DNA of 64,000 bases from Lacisediminihabitans profunda (GTDB taxonomy: Bacteria > Actinomycetota > Actinomycetes > Actinomycetales > Microbacteriaceae): contig NZ_VRMG01000010.1 of assembly GCF_008040105.1 (NCBI RefSeq), positions 95,934 to 159,933 on the forward strand, in the 5' to 3' direction. Shown here in pieces: positions 8,413 through 17,361 of the stretch (positions within the stretch are counted from its first letter, which is position 1; the number at the start of each line of letters is the position of its first letter). The notes under the pieces were generated by a model. That model was not told where the DNA came from and searched no databases. It was given only the letters and a program-made list of their open reading frames with translations. A program made the position numbers and the translations under genes.

Positions 8413-9936
8413 ATGACCGTTTACGCGGCCCCGGGTTCCCCGGATGCGAAAATCACCTTCAAGCCACGGTACGAGAACTGGATCGGGGGTGAGTGGGTCA
8501 AGCCGGTCAAGGGCCAATACTTCGAAGACATCTCCCCGGTCAATGGCAAGCCGTTCGCCGAGGTCGCACGCGGTACGGCGGAAGACATCGAACTCGCTCT
8601 CGATGCCGCCCACAGGGCCGCGCCGGCGTGGGGCAAGACGAGCGCCACCCAGCGTGCCGCCGTGCTCAACAAGATCGCCGACCTGATCGACGCGAACACC
8701 GAGCTGCTCGCCCTCGCGGAGACCTGGGACAACGGCAAGGCGATTCGGGAGACCCTCAACGCGGACATCCCCCTGGCCGCCGACCACTTCCGCTACTTCG
8801 CGGCGGCGATCCGCGCCCAGGAGGGCAGCTTCGCCGAGATGGACGGCGACATGACGGCGTACCACTACCACGAGCCGCTCGGCGTCGTGGGGCAGATCAT
8901 CCCCTGGAACTTCCCCATCCTCATGGCCGTCTGGAAGCTCGCGCCGGCCCTGGCCGCCGGCAACGCGATCGTGCTCAAGCCCGCCGAGCAGACCCCGGTG
9001 TCGATCCTCGTGCTGATCGAGCTCATCGGCGACGTCCTGCCGCCCGGGGTCGTCAACATCGTCAACGGGTTCGGCGTGGAGGCGGGCAAGCCGCTCGCGT
9101 CGAGTCCGCGCATCCGCAAGATCGCGTTCACGGGGGAGACGACCACCGGCCGTCTAATCCTGCAGTACGCGAGCGCCAACATCATCCCGGCGACGCTGGA
9201 GCTCGGCGGCAAGAGCCCGAACCTGTTCTTCGCGGATGTGGCCGACAAGGACGACGCGTTCTACGACAAGGCGCTCGAGGGCTTCGCGCTCTTCGCCTTC
9301 AACCAGGGCGAGGTCTGCACGGCTCCGAGCCGCGCGCTCATCGAGAAGCCGATCTACGACCAGTTCCTCGGCGCGGCCGTGAAGCGCACAGCACTCGCCG
9401 TGCAGGGCAACCCCCTCGACACCGAGACGATGGTCGGCGCCCAGGCGTCGAACGACCAGCTGGAGAAGATCCTCAGCTACATCGACATCGGCAAGCAGGA
9501 GGGCGCGAAGCTACTGCTCGGCGGGGAGCGCGCCGACCTCGGCGGCGACCTCAGCGAGGGCTACTACGTGCAGCCCACCATCTTCGAGGGCCACAACAAG
9601 ATGCGACTCTTCCAGGAGGAGATCTTCGGGCCGGTGCTCGCCGTGACGAGCTTCGATGGCTACGACGACGGCATCGCGATCGCCAACGACACTCTCTACG
9701 GCCTCGGGGCCGGCGTCTGGTCACGGAACGGCAACGTGGCCTACCGCGCGGGCCGCGACATCCAGGCCGGTCGCGTCTGGGTGAACAACTACCACGCCTA
9801 CCCGGCGGGGGCGGCGTTCGGCGGCTACAAGAGCTCGGGTATCGGCCGTGAGAACAGCCGGCTGGCGCTCGATCACTACCAGCAGACGAAGAACCTTCTG
9901 GTGTCGTACTCCGAGGAGAAGCTCGGGTTCTTCTAA
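8413..9936 (+). CDS. NAD-dependent aldehyde dehydrogenase (AldB/ExaC-like)
   Basis: Oxidises an aldehyde, most likely acetaldehyde or another short aliphatic one, to the acid with NAD(P). The 507 residues cover the whole ALDH fold. The Rossmann-type nucleotide region contains [20 protein letters not shown]. The general-base Glu is in LELGGKSPN and the nucleophile Cys is in [12 protein letters not shown]. The pattern closely follows AldB and ExaC. The ATG at 8413, preceded by ACAGGAG, is preferred over an upstream in-frame GTG. It forms a set with the GAF regulator before it and the DUF779 gene after it. Confidence 0.93.
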   Translation: MTVYAAPGSPDAKITFKPRYENWIGGEWVKPVKGQYFEDISPVNGKPFAEVARGTAEDIELALDAAHRAAPAWGKTSATQRAAVLNKIADLIDANTELLALAETWDNGKAIRETLNADIPLAADHFRYFAAAIRAQEGSFAEMDGDMTAYHYHEPLGVVGQIIPWNFPILMAVWKLAPALAAGNAIVLKPAEQTPVSILVLIELIGDVLPPGVVNIVNGFGVEAGKPLASSPRIRKIAFTGETTTGRLILQYASANIIPATLELGGKSPNLFFADVADKDDAFYDKALEGFALFAFNQGEVCTAPSRALIEKPIYDQFLGAAVKRTALAVQGNPLDTETMVGAQASNDQLEKILSYIDIGKQEGAKLLLGGERADLGGDLSEGYYVQPTIFEGHNKMRLFQEEIFGPVLAVTSFDGYDDGIAIANDTLYGLGAGVWSRNGNVAYRAGRDIQAGRVWVNNYHAYPAGAAFGGYKSSGIGRENSRLALDHYQQTKNLLVSYSEEKLGFF

Positions 9937-9954
9937 ACCCGCACCGGTTCGGGA

Positions 9955-9990
9955 ATCTGGCCTGTCGAGAATCCTCTCGGCCGGCCAGAT
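9955..9990 (+). terminator. Stem-loop between aldehyde dehydrogenase and DUF779 genes
   Basis: A bipartite hairpin: outer arms ATCTGGCC/GGCCAGAT and inner arms CGAGA/TCTCG around ATCC. No U-tract follows, so it is either a weak attenuator or an mRNA processing/stability element rather than a full terminator. Confidence 0.5.
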
Positions 9991-10035
9991 CCCCGTCGGG
10001 CCGACGCATACTGGATACAGATCGAAAGGACACCG

Positions 10036-10467
10036 ATGTCTGTCATCGAAAGCTCCGGAGTGGTCACCGCGTCGGTCACGGTCCCGGGTGAGAGCATCCC
10101 CCGGGTCGAGTTCCTGCCCGTGACCGTTGAGCTGTTGCGCAAGCTCTGGGACCAGTACGGGCCACTGATGATCCATCAGTCGGGCGGATGCTGCGACGGC
10201 TCGAGCCCGATGTGCTTCCCGGCCGGGGACTTCATCACCTCCGACCAGGACGTCCTCCTCGGCCGACTCGACATCGCCCCGGAAGGCGCCGAACCCCAGG
10301 TGATCGACTTCTGGATGTCCGCGGAGCAGTTCGAGTACTGGAGCCACACCTTCCTGTCCGTCGACGTCGTTAAGGGCCGGGGGAGCGGTTTCTCGGTCGA
10401 GGCGCCAGAGGGCGTGCGATTCATGATCCGTTCCCGTCTGATGGAGACCGCCGCGCCGTTCGTGTGA
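10036..10467 (+). CDS. DUF779 protein
   Basis: A 143-residue protein of the DUF779 family, a small family repeatedly encoded next to acetaldehyde/aldehyde dehydrogenases. The conserved motif HQSGGCCDGSSPMCFP (about residues 46-61) carries a Cys pair and a further Cys that could bind metal or thiol. The C-terminal FSVEAPEGVRFMIRSRL is also typical. Its reaction is unknown; a helper role for the dehydrogenase has been inferred from neighbourhood only. It follows the dehydrogenase by 99 bases with GAAAGGA before the ATG. Confidence 0.87.
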   Translation: MSVIESSGVVTASVTVPGESIPRVEFLPVTVELLRKLWDQYGPLMIHQSGGCCDGSSPMCFPAGDFITSDQDVLLGRLDIAPEGAEPQVIDFWMSAEQFEYWSHTFLSVDVVKGRGSGFSVEAPEGVRFMIRSRLMETAAPFV

Positions 10468-10518
10468 CGCGCACCGCCCCGTGCGCCCGATGTCGCGGGC
10501 AGGCGGCAGACTGGGAGC

Positions 10519-12198
10519 GTGCACGTCTCCCTGTTTTCCGCGCCACAGGGCGCAGTCCTGCAGGCGATCGACGACGACGGCCGCGTGAGCGGCGACCCGA
10601 GGACCGTGCCCTTCGATGCTCTGGCGGAGGCGGTGGCGCCGCTCGAGGCCGAGCATCCCCGCTGGGTCTGGGACGACACGAGCCGCTGGTACCCGCCGCT
10701 CCTCGAGGCAGGGGTGCGCATCGAACGCTGCGTCGACCTGCGTCTCTCGCACGCCATCCTGCGTGGCTCCGCCCTGACGGAGGGCTCGGCACTCGCGAGC
10801 GCCGCGAGGAGTTCGTGGGACCAGCCGACGCCGGAGGCCCGGGTGCAACGCGAGGAGCACACCCTCTTCGACCTGGAGGAGCGTCCGGTGTCGACGGCAG
10901 CCGAGGACACCCTCGTCGAGTTCGCCCTGCAACGGGAGGCCATCGCCGCCGCCGACGATCCGCGAAGGATCGGCCTGTTGATCGCCGCCGAATCCGCCGG
11001 GGCGCTCGTTGCCGCGGAGATCCGTCACGCGGGGCTCCCGTGGAGCGCGGAGGCGCACGAGGCGATGCTCGGCGAGCACCTCGGGCCGCGGCCGCCGAGC
11101 GGGCAGCGCCCGGAGAAGCTCGAGGCGGTCCTCGCCCGCCTGCGCGACGCGCTCGAGGCGCCGGCGCTCAACCCCGACTCCCCGGCGGATCTGCTGAAGG
11201 CCCTGGGCGTGGCCGGCCTCATGGTCAAGTCGACCAGGTCGTGGGAGCTGAAGAAACTCAAGCATCCGGCGATCGCGCCCCTCCTCGAATACAAGAAGCT
11301 CGCCAGGCTGCTGGCGGCGAACGGCTGGCACTGGCTCGACACGAATGTGCGCGACGGCCGATTCCATCCCGACTACGTGCCGGGCGGTGTGGTGACCGGT
11401 CGCTGGGCCAGCAAGGGCGGCGGGGGAGCGCTGCAGCTGCCGAAGCAGATCCGCGGCGCCGTCATCGCCGACCCCGGCTGGAAGTTCGTGGTGGCGGACG
11501 CCTCGCAGCTCGAGCCGCGCATTCTCGCCGCGCTGTCGGGAGACCGCGGCATGGCGGAGGCGGGCAGCGCCGGTGACCTGTATGCGGGAATCGTGGCGAG
11601 CGGGGCCGTTGCGACTCGTGACGAGGCCAAGGTCGCGATGCTCGGGGCGATGTACGGCGCGACGACGGGGGAGAGCGGCAGACTGATGCCCGCACTCACC
11701 CGTGCCTATCCGCGGGCGATCGGGCTCGTCGAGGAGGCGGCGCGGGCCGGGGAGAAGGGCGAGGTCGTGACGACCAGACTCGGCCGCAGCTCGCCACGCC
11801 CGGGCTCCGAGTGGCGAGAGGGCCAGGCGGAGGCCTATGGCGAGACCGCGACGGATGCCGACGCCAGTCGCGCCCGGGGCCAGGCAAGGGGCTGGGGGCG
11901 GTTCACCCGCAACTTCGTGGTGCAGGGCAGCGCCGCGGAGTGGGCGCTCTGCTGGATGGCCGGTCTGCGCGGACGCCTGCACGAGATCGGCGGCGGACTG
12001 TGGATCACGGACTCGCCGCACCTCGTGTTCTTCATGCACGACGAGGTGGTCGTGCACTGCCCGGAGGGGCTCGCGGCGGAGGTCGAGGCCGCGGTGCGCG
12101 CCGCGGCGGCGGAGGCGGGCCGGCTCATGTTCGGACCGATGCCCGTGACCTTCCCCCTGACGGTGGCGGTCGTGGACAACTACGGCCAGGCGAAATAG
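10519..12198 (+). CDS. Bifunctional 3'-5' exonuclease/DNA polymerase (family A)
   Basis: A 559-residue family A DNA polymerase, much shorter than PolA because the 5' nuclease domain is missing. The N-terminal about 200 residues correspond to a reduced 3'-5' exonuclease-like region. The polymerase part has motif A as VVADASQLEPRILAALSGD (about residues 325-343) and motif C as FFMHDEVVVHC near the C-terminus. Such proteins are a known second polymerase in actinobacteria, probably used in repair. The GTG start follows a CAGACT box by six bases, compatible with a leaderless message. A separate 5'-3' exonuclease is encoded at 39504-40451 and may supply the missing activity. Confidence 0.85.
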   Translation: MHVSLFSAPQGAVLQAIDDDGRVSGDPRTVPFDALAEAVAPLEAEHPRWVWDDTSRWYPPLLEAGVRIERCVDLRLSHAILRGSALTEGSALASAARSSWDQPTPEARVQREEHTLFDLEERPVSTAAEDTLVEFALQREAIAAADDPRRIGLLIAAESAGALVAAEIRHAGLPWSAEAHEAMLGEHLGPRPPSGQRPEKLEAVLARLRDALEAPALNPDSPADLLKALGVAGLMVKSTRSWELKKLKHPAIAPLLEYKKLARLLAANGWHWLDTNVRDGRFHPDYVPGGVVTGRWASKGGGGALQLPKQIRGAVIADPGWKFVVADASQLEPRILAALSGDRGMAEAGSAGDLYAGIVASGAVATRDEAKVAMLGAMYGATTGESGRLMPALTRAYPRAIGLVEEAARAGEKGEVVTTRLGRSSPRPGSEWREGQAEAYGETATDADASRARGQARGWGRFTRNFVVQGSAAEWALCWMAGLRGRLHEIGGGLWITDSPHLVFFMHDEVVVHCPEGLAAEVEAAVRAAAAEAGRLMFGPMPVTFPLTVAVVDNYGQAK

Positions 12199-12214
12199 CC
12201 GCGGATCGGCGACG

Positions 12215-12778
12215 CTACACCTGTGCCTTGCGCCCCCGTCTGGGTCGCACGTCGGAGAGTGCGCGCGACGAGTCGTAGTGCGACAGGGCGGCGATCGCCG
12301 CCCCGAGCCACGCGATTGCCGCCACCGCCTGGGCTTCGCGGGCGACCCGGGCGAGGTGCACCTCGGTGGCGGGGGAGGCATCCGGTGTCGGTGTTCGCGC
12401 GCGCCGGAGATCGCCTTCCCACCAGCGGCGATAGTCCTCCGCGACGGCCTTGGCCGCCACGGGATCGATCGATCCCGAGATGATCACCTGGTCGAGCATC
12501 TCGGTCCACTCGGGCAGCGCGTCGAGCATCGGATGCCGCATCCACTTCAGGGCGGCGTTGCGGCCCTCCGCGGTGAGGCGGTAAAGCGGGAGGGCGTCAT
12601 CCGTGGTTCCGGCCGGCTCGATCAACCCCTGCTTGGCCACGCGATCGAGGGTGCCGTAGATCTGGCCGACATTGACCGGCTTGCGGTGCGGTGCGCGGCT
12701 CGTCAGCTCCGAATGCAGCTGCAGTCCGTAGGCGGGCCCCATGGTGAGGATCGCCAGAATGCCGTCCCGAACCGACAC
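12215..12778 (-). CDS. PadR-family transcriptional repressor
   Basis: A 187-residue regulator with the N-terminal PadR winged helix (residues 1-80: VRDGILAILTMGPAYGLQLH and GQIYGTLDRVAKQGLIEPAG) followed by a helical dimerisation domain (about residues 90-170). The GTG start is preceded by GAGGAGG. Directly upstream lies a perfect palindrome, CTATAC-CGA-GTATAG (12803-12817), which overlaps a plausible -10 region, so autoregulation is likely. It is divergent from the DUF3145 gene, which may be a target, and convergent with the polymerase gene. The ligand is unknown. Confidence 0.88.
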   Translation of the reverse strand: MSVRDGILAILTMGPAYGLQLHSELTSRAPHRKPVNVGQIYGTLDRVAKQGLIEPAGTTDDALPLYRLTAEGRNAALKWMRHPMLDALPEWTEMLDQVIISGSIDPVAAKAVAEDYRRWWEGDLRRARTPTPDASPATEVHLARVAREAQAVAAIAWLGAAIAALSHYDSSRALSDVRPRRGRKAQV

Positions 12779-12802
12779 GGCACCTCCTCGCTGCTGCCAA
12801 AG

Positions 12803-12817
12803 CTATACCGAGTATAG
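12803..12817. promoter_or_regulatory. Palindromic operator upstream of PadR gene
   Basis: A perfect 6+3+6 palindrome, CTATAC-CGA-GTATAG, ends 25 bases before the GTG of the PadR gene. Its TATACT/GTATAG content also gives a -10-like box on the minus strand, so a bound repressor would block its own promoter. Confidence 0.6.
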
Positions 12818-12981
12818 GGAGAATGTGCCCCGACACGAAGTCCATCGCACTACACAGTTGTAATTTCGAGCCGCCATCAGCAATAATTGGGAAAACGGCT
12901 TGCCGTAAAATTTCATACGCAGCACGCAAGGGCCATTCCGAGGTCGATGGGGAAGTCGCACCTCAACGGAATGGAGTTATC

Positions 12982-13518
12982 GTGGCTGCACGCAATGCCG
13001 GTCTCACTGATCACAACAGTGTTGCTTTGGCACGAGGAGTGCTTTATGTGCACTCCTCTCCTCGCGCGCTCTGCCCCCACATCGAGTGGGCCGCAGGAGG
13101 CGCCCTCGATCGTGCCGTGAACTTCCAATGGGTGGAACAGCCCGTCCTCAAGGGCTCCATGCGCACGGAGTTCTACTGGGAGGGCGTGCAGGGCACCGGG
13201 GCGGCGCTCGCCTCCGCGTTGCGCGGCTGGGAGCACCTGCGCTTCGAGGTCACCGAGGACGCGACGCCCGGGAGCGATGGCGGACGCTGGCTGCACACCC
13301 CGGACCTCGGCATCTTCTTCGCCCAGACCGACACGGTGGGCAACGTCGTCATCCCCGAGGATCGCATCCGCTACGCGATGGAGATCGCCGGTTCGGACGC
13401 CTTCGAGTTGCACCGTGAGTTGCGGCTCGCCCTCGGGCAGGCCTGGGACGACGAACTGGAGGCGTTCCGCCACGCCAGCGACACCAACCAGGTCGTCTGG
13501 CTGCACAAGGTCGGCTAG
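12982..13518 (+). CDS. DUF3145 family protein
   Basis: A 178-residue conserved actinobacterial protein of unknown function. It opens with the family motif ARGVLYVHSSPRALCPHIEW and has RTEFYWEG and the C-terminal LGQAWDDELEAFRHA. It is soluble, with no signal peptide. The longer open frame starting at 12823 encodes sequence unlike the family. The GTG at 12982, preceded by GGAG at about the right distance, is therefore taken as the start. It stands alone between the PadR gene and the glycosyltransferase gene; the 200-bp gap upstream is relatively AT-rich and probably holds its promoter. Confidence 0.85.
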   Translation: MAARNAGLTDHNSVALARGVLYVHSSPRALCPHIEWAAGGALDRAVNFQWVEQPVLKGSMRTEFYWEGVQGTGAALASALRGWEHLRFEVTEDATPGSDGGRWLHTPDLGIFFAQTDTVGNVVIPEDRIRYAMEIAGSDAFELHRELRLALGQAWDDELEAFRHASDTNQVVWLHKVG

Positions 13519-13522
13519 GGCC

Positions 13523-14713
13523 TCAGCGGGCCGCGTAGACCTTCGTGATGCGCTCGACGTAGCGTGTCGGCGAGAACAGTTCGCGGTCGATCACCGCGCC
13601 CCTGGACAACTCGACGAGAAGCGACGGCGTGGTCACCAGGGTGACGAGCGCGTCGGCGAGACCGGCGTCATCCGGCGAGTCGGCCAGGAATCCCGAGTTG
13701 TGCAGTCCCTCGCTGAGCTTGGGGTCGCAGTAGAGCACGCCTCGCTCACGGCTCACCGCCTCCGCGATCGTCATCGGCTGGTTGTCGAAACCGACCGAGG
13801 TGAGGGCGATGGCCGAGGAGGCGTCCATCAGCGCGAGCACGTCGTCGTGCGGAAGGGCGCCCTGGATTCGGATCTCGGGGTGGCCGGCGGCGAGCCGCTT
13901 GAGGGCGGCGAGGTCGGAGCCTTCGCCCACGAAGTCGACGGTGAAGCCGTTGCCGGTGCGGGCCAGAGCGTCGATGACCGCGCGAGCGAACGGGAGGGGC
14001 CGTTTCACCGGTTCGCAACGCGCCACCCAGAGGAAGTGCGGCTTCTGGCCGCTCTTCAGGGTGATCGCCTGGGAGGGGAGGTCTGGGGTGGCGATCGGGT
14101 TGGGGATCACGAAGATCTCGCCCGTGACGCCCGCGTCCTTCAGATCCGCGGCCTGGTGTGCCGAGGGCGACACCACACGCTTGGCCTTGCGGGCCATGGC
14201 GAGCACGAGGTTGCGCAACAGATTGTCGGTCTTGCGGGGGGTGAACAGCACATTCGGGATCTTCTCGCCGATGGCCTTCTCCAGCGCCCAGCGGATGAAC
14301 CAGGCCACCGACGCTTGCGGCGGCCCCTCGCTCGCCCAATAGAAGCTGTGCACGGTGTGCACGAGCGGGATTCCGATGGCTTCCGCCGCGGCATCCGCGA
14401 CATGCGCGAGACCGAATTCGGTCTGCACGTGCACGACGTCGATGTGTTCCTCGCGCAGGTAGCGTTCGAGCGCCGCCACGTTCTTGGCGGTCTTCGGGAT
14501 TACCGCGAGGTCGAGCACCGGCAACCGGAACAGGGGCTTGATCTGCAGTCCGTCCGCCACCCTCTGGTAGCGCGCCCCGAGGGCTCCCCGTGCCGGCGAG
14601 ACGACGACCACGGTGTGGCCGGCCTCCTCGAGGGCGAGCTTCTGCTGTCTCATTGAGGTCTGGGCGCCTCCGACATAGTCGAAGTAATAGTCGCTGAGGA
14701 TGGCAATTCGCAT
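13523..14713 (-). CDS. GT4-type glycosyltransferase
   Basis: A 396-residue GT-B fold glycosyltransferase, probably transferring a hexose from a nucleotide sugar to a lipid or glycan at the membrane face. The N-terminal half begins MRIAILSDYYFDYVGGAQTS, typical of GT4 enzymes (GG loop). The C-terminal half has FLWVARCEPVKRPLPFARAV, VDFVGEGSD and the donor-site region ALTSVGFDNQPMTIAEAVS, where the usual E-x7-E motif is only partly present. The closest relatives are PimB-like and sugar transferases for phosphatidylinositol or diacylglycerol; substrate is not predictable. The ATG at 14713 fits the family better than the upstream GTG. It follows fabF by 22 bases on the same strand. Confidence 0.87.
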   Translation of the reverse strand: MRIAILSDYYFDYVGGAQTSMRQQKLALEEAGHTVVVVSPARGALGARYQRVADGLQIKPLFRLPVLDLAVIPKTAKNVAALERYLREEHIDVVHVQTEFGLAHVADAAAEAIGIPLVHTVHSFYWASEGPPQASVAWFIRWALEKAIGEKIPNVLFTPRKTDNLLRNLVLAMARKAKRVVSPSAHQAADLKDAGVTGEIFVIPNPIATPDLPSQAITLKSGQKPHFLWVARCEPVKRPLPFARAVIDALARTGNGFTVDFVGEGSDLAALKRLAAGHPEIRIQGALPHDDVLALMDASSAIALTSVGFDNQPMTIAEAVSRERGVLYCDPKLSEGLHNSGFLADSPDDAGLADALVTLVTTPSLLVELSRGAVIDRELFSPTRYVERITKVYAAR

Positions 14714-14735
14714 GGGGAACGCGGGGTTCTCCCGA

Positions 14736-15971
14736 CTAAACACTCCTGAAGGCGAGAACGGCGTTGTGGCCGCCGAATCCGAATGAGTTGCTGATCGCGA
14801 GCAGCGGGCCGTCGGGCAGCGCGCGCGGCGAGGTCACCACGTCGAGCGGAATCGCCGGATCCTGCTCGGTGAGGTTGATCGTGGGCGGGGCGGTGCGGTT
14901 GCGCAGGGCGAGGATCGTGAAGATCGCCTCGAGCGCACCCGTTCCACCGAGCAGGTGGCCGGTCGCGCCCTTGGTGGCGGAGACCGGGATGCTGTGCACC
15001 CGATCACCGAACGCCGCCTTGAGCGCCGCGTACTCGGCGATGTCGCCGACCGGGGTGCTCGTGGCGTGGGCGTTGATGTGACCCACCTCGTCCGGGGTCG
15101 CGCCGGCCTGGGCCAGGGCGAGCGCGATCGCGCGCGATGCCCCGCGACCCTCAGGGTCGTTCGCGGTGATGTGGTACGAATCGGCGGTGACCCCGCCGCC
15201 GGCGACCTCGGCGTAGATGTGGGCGCCGCGGGCGAGCGCGTGCTCCTCGGTCTCCATGACGATGCTGCCCGCTCCCTCGCCCATGACGAAGCCGTCGCGG
15301 TCGATGTTGTACGGGCGAGACGCCGTCTCCGGGGAGTCGTTGCGTCTGGACAGCGCCTGCATGGACGAGAACGAGGCGAGCGTGATCGGGTGGATCGCCG
15401 ATTCGGTGCCACCGGCGATGATCACGTCGGCGAGACCGAGCTGCAGGTTGGTGTACGCGTTGTGGATGGACTCCGTGCTCGATGCACAGGCCGATGCCAC
15501 GGTGTGGGCGAATGCTCTCGCATGGAGGGCCATCGAGATGGCGGCGGATGCCGCGTTCGGCATGAGCATGGGGACGGTCATCGGCAGAACCCGTCGCGGT
15601 CCCTTCTCACGCAGTGTGTCCCAGGCGTTGAGCAGGCTCCACAGGCCGCCGATTCCGGTGGCATAGTCCACGCCGAGCCGCTCGGGGGCGACATCCGGCG
15701 ATCCCGCATCGGCCCAGGCCTCGCGCGCCGAGATCAGGGCGAACTGGGAGGACGGGTCGAGGCGCTTGGCCTCGGGCCGCTCCAGGACCACCTCGGGGCG
15801 CACCTTGGCCTCCGCGGCGAAGGTGACGGGCAGTTCGTACTGGTCGATCCAGTCGTGAGTGAGCGCGTGAACGCCTGACTCGCCGGCCAACAGGGCGCTC
15901 CACGACTCCGGAGCGGTCCCGCCCAGGGGGGAACTCGCGCCGATTCCGGTAACTACGATCTTTTTGGTCAT
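14736..15971 (-). CDS. fabF: Beta-ketoacyl-ACP synthase II
   Basis: Condensing enzyme of type II fatty-acid synthesis, extending acyl-ACP with malonyl-ACP. The 411 residues carry the KAS II triad: Cys in SACASSTESIHNA (about residue 165), His in NAHATSTPVGD (about 300), and His in KGATGHLLGGTGALEAI (about 335). The ATG at 15971 (MTKKIVVTGIGASSPLGG) is chosen over eight extra upstream codons. It is the last gene of the minus-strand block fabD-fabH-acpP-fabF, the standard actinobacterial order. Confidence 0.96.
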   Translation of the reverse strand: MTKKIVVTGIGASSPLGGTAPESWSALLAGESGVHALTHDWIDQYELPVTFAAEAKVRPEVVLERPEAKRLDPSSQFALISAREAWADAGSPDVAPERLGVDYATGIGGLWSLLNAWDTLREKGPRRVLPMTVPMLMPNAASAAISMALHARAFAHTVASACASSTESIHNAYTNLQLGLADVIIAGGTESAIHPITLASFSSMQALSRRNDSPETASRPYNIDRDGFVMGEGAGSIVMETEEHALARGAHIYAEVAGGGVTADSYHITANDPEGRGASRAIALALAQAGATPDEVGHINAHATSTPVGDIAEYAALKAAFGDRVHSIPVSATKGATGHLLGGTGALEAIFTILALRNRTAPPTINLTEQDPAIPLDVVTSPRALPDGPLLAISNSFGFGGHNAVLAFRSV

Positions 15972-16070
15972 AACGGCATCTCTCTTGTGGATCAACGATT
16001 CTGCATCGTCACGCGGGCGCGGCCAGCCCGGACCGGGGTCAGGGCTGGCCAGCCGCGTCGTGCGTGGCAG

Positions 16071-16319
16071 TTAGCCCTGTGCTCCGACGATGAAGCTCAC
16101 GGCGTCTCCGACGGTCTTGAGGTTCTTGACCTCTTCGTCCGGGATCTTCACGTCGAACTTTTCCTCTGCGTTCACGACAATGGTCATCATCGAGATGGAG
16201 TCGATGTCCAGGTCGTCAGTGAACGACTTGCCCAGCTCGACCGAGTCGGTGGCGATGCCGGTTTCGTCGTTGATGAGCTCCGCGAGACCTGCCAGAACTT
16301 CTTCTGTGGACAATGCCAT
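16071..16319 (-). CDS. acpP: Acyl carrier protein
   Basis: An 82-residue acidic four-helix carrier protein that holds growing acyl chains on a phosphopantetheine arm. The attachment site is Ser41 in DLDIDSISMM, a common actinobacterial variant of the DSL motif. It lies between fabH and fabF with short gaps and a good GGAG-type ribosome-binding site, so all four genes are expected on one transcript, with acpP probably the most highly translated. Confidence 0.96.
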   Translation of the reverse strand: MALSTEEVLAGLAELINDETGIATDSVELGKSFTDDLDIDSISMMTIVVNAEEKFDVKIPDEEVKNLKTVGDAVSFIVGAQG

Positions 16320-16362
16320 TGTGTTTTCTCCTTGGGGGTGTGTCGTTTGACCGTTGATTATC

Positions 16363-17361
16363 TTACGGGAGGACGACGACCTGGGCCCCGAAGACGAGGC
16401 CGGCGCCGAATCCGATCTGCAGGGCGAGACCGCCGCTGAGCTCGGGGTGCTCCTGAAGAAGGCGATGGGTGGCCAGCGGAATCGACGCGGCCGAGGTGTT
16501 CCCGGTCGTGGCGATGTCGCGGGCGATGATCACGGACTCTGGCAGCTTCAGCTGCTTCGCGAACTCGTCGATGATGCGCATGTTGGCCTGGTGCGGAATG
16601 AAGGCGGCGAGGTCCTCCGCCGTGATGCCGGCGACCTCGAGCGCGCGCTTGGCGACCTTTGCCATGTCCCAGACCGCCCAGCGGAACACGGTCTGGCCCT
16701 CCTGGCGCAGCGTGGGCCACGGGGCGACGCCGTCGCGGAACTGGGTGAGGGTCGCGTTCATGCCCACGGCATCCGCCTTGGACCCGTCGGATCCCCACAC
16801 GGCGGGGGAGATGCCCGCTGTCTCGCTCGGCCCGATCACCACGGCTCCTGCGCCGTCCCCGAGCAGGAACGAGATGGAGCGATCGGTGGGGTCCACCACG
16901 TCGGAGAGCTTCTCGGCGCCGATGACAAGCGCGTAATGGGCGGCGCCGGCACGGATGAGGGCGTCGGCCTGGGTGACGCCGTAGCTGAAGCCGGCGCACG
17001 CCGCGTTCGTGTCGTAGGCGGCGGCGGGGTTGGAACCGACGCGGTCGGCGACCACGGCGGCCATCGACGGGGTCTGCTGCACATTGCTGATGGTCGCGAC
17101 GATCACGAGATCAATCTGATCGGCCGGCACGCCGGACTTCTCGATCGCCTCACGCGCGGCATCGGTGGCGAGGTCCACGGCGAGGATCCCGGCCGAGGCG
17201 CGGGTGCGGGTGATGATGCCGGTGCGCTGCTGGATCCACTCGTCGCTCGAGTCGATCGGGCCGATGAGCTCCTCGTTGGGCACGACGAGGTCACCGCGTG
17301 CTGCCCCGTAGCTGTAGATGCGGGTGAACTGCGGTCCGTGGGACTGCTGGAGCTGGGTCAT
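16363..17361 (-). CDS. fabH: Beta-ketoacyl-ACP synthase III
   Basis: Starts fatty-acid synthesis by condensing a short acyl-CoA with malonyl-ACP; in actinobacteria the primer is usually branched. The 332 residues include the catalytic Cys in NAACAGFSYGV (about residue 120), His in FIPHQANMRII (about 255) and Asn in ATTGNTSAAS (about 285). The start codon overlaps the fabD stop by four bases, indicating coupling. Everything expected of FabH is present. Confidence 0.96.
   Translation of the reverse strand: MTQLQQSHGPQFTRIYSYGAARGDLVVPNEELIGPIDSSDEWIQQRTGIITRTRASAGILAVDLATDAAREAIEKSGVPADQIDLVIVATISNVQQTPSMAAVVADRVGSNPAAAYDTNAACAGFSYGVTQADALIRAGAAHYALVIGAEKLSDVVDPTDRSISFLLGDGAGAVVIGPSETAGISPAVWGSDGSKADAVGMNATLTQFRDGVAPWPTLRQEGQTVFRWAVWDMAKVAKRALEVAGITAEDLAAFIPHQANMRIIDEFAKQLKLPESVIIARDIATTGNTSAASIPLATHRLLQEHPELSGGLALQIGFGAGLVFGAQVVVLP

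Noticed and set aside
9721..12381. 886-codon minus-strand frame
   Set aside because: Antisense of the DUF779 and DNA polymerase genes; a long shadow frame typical of high-GC coding DNA.
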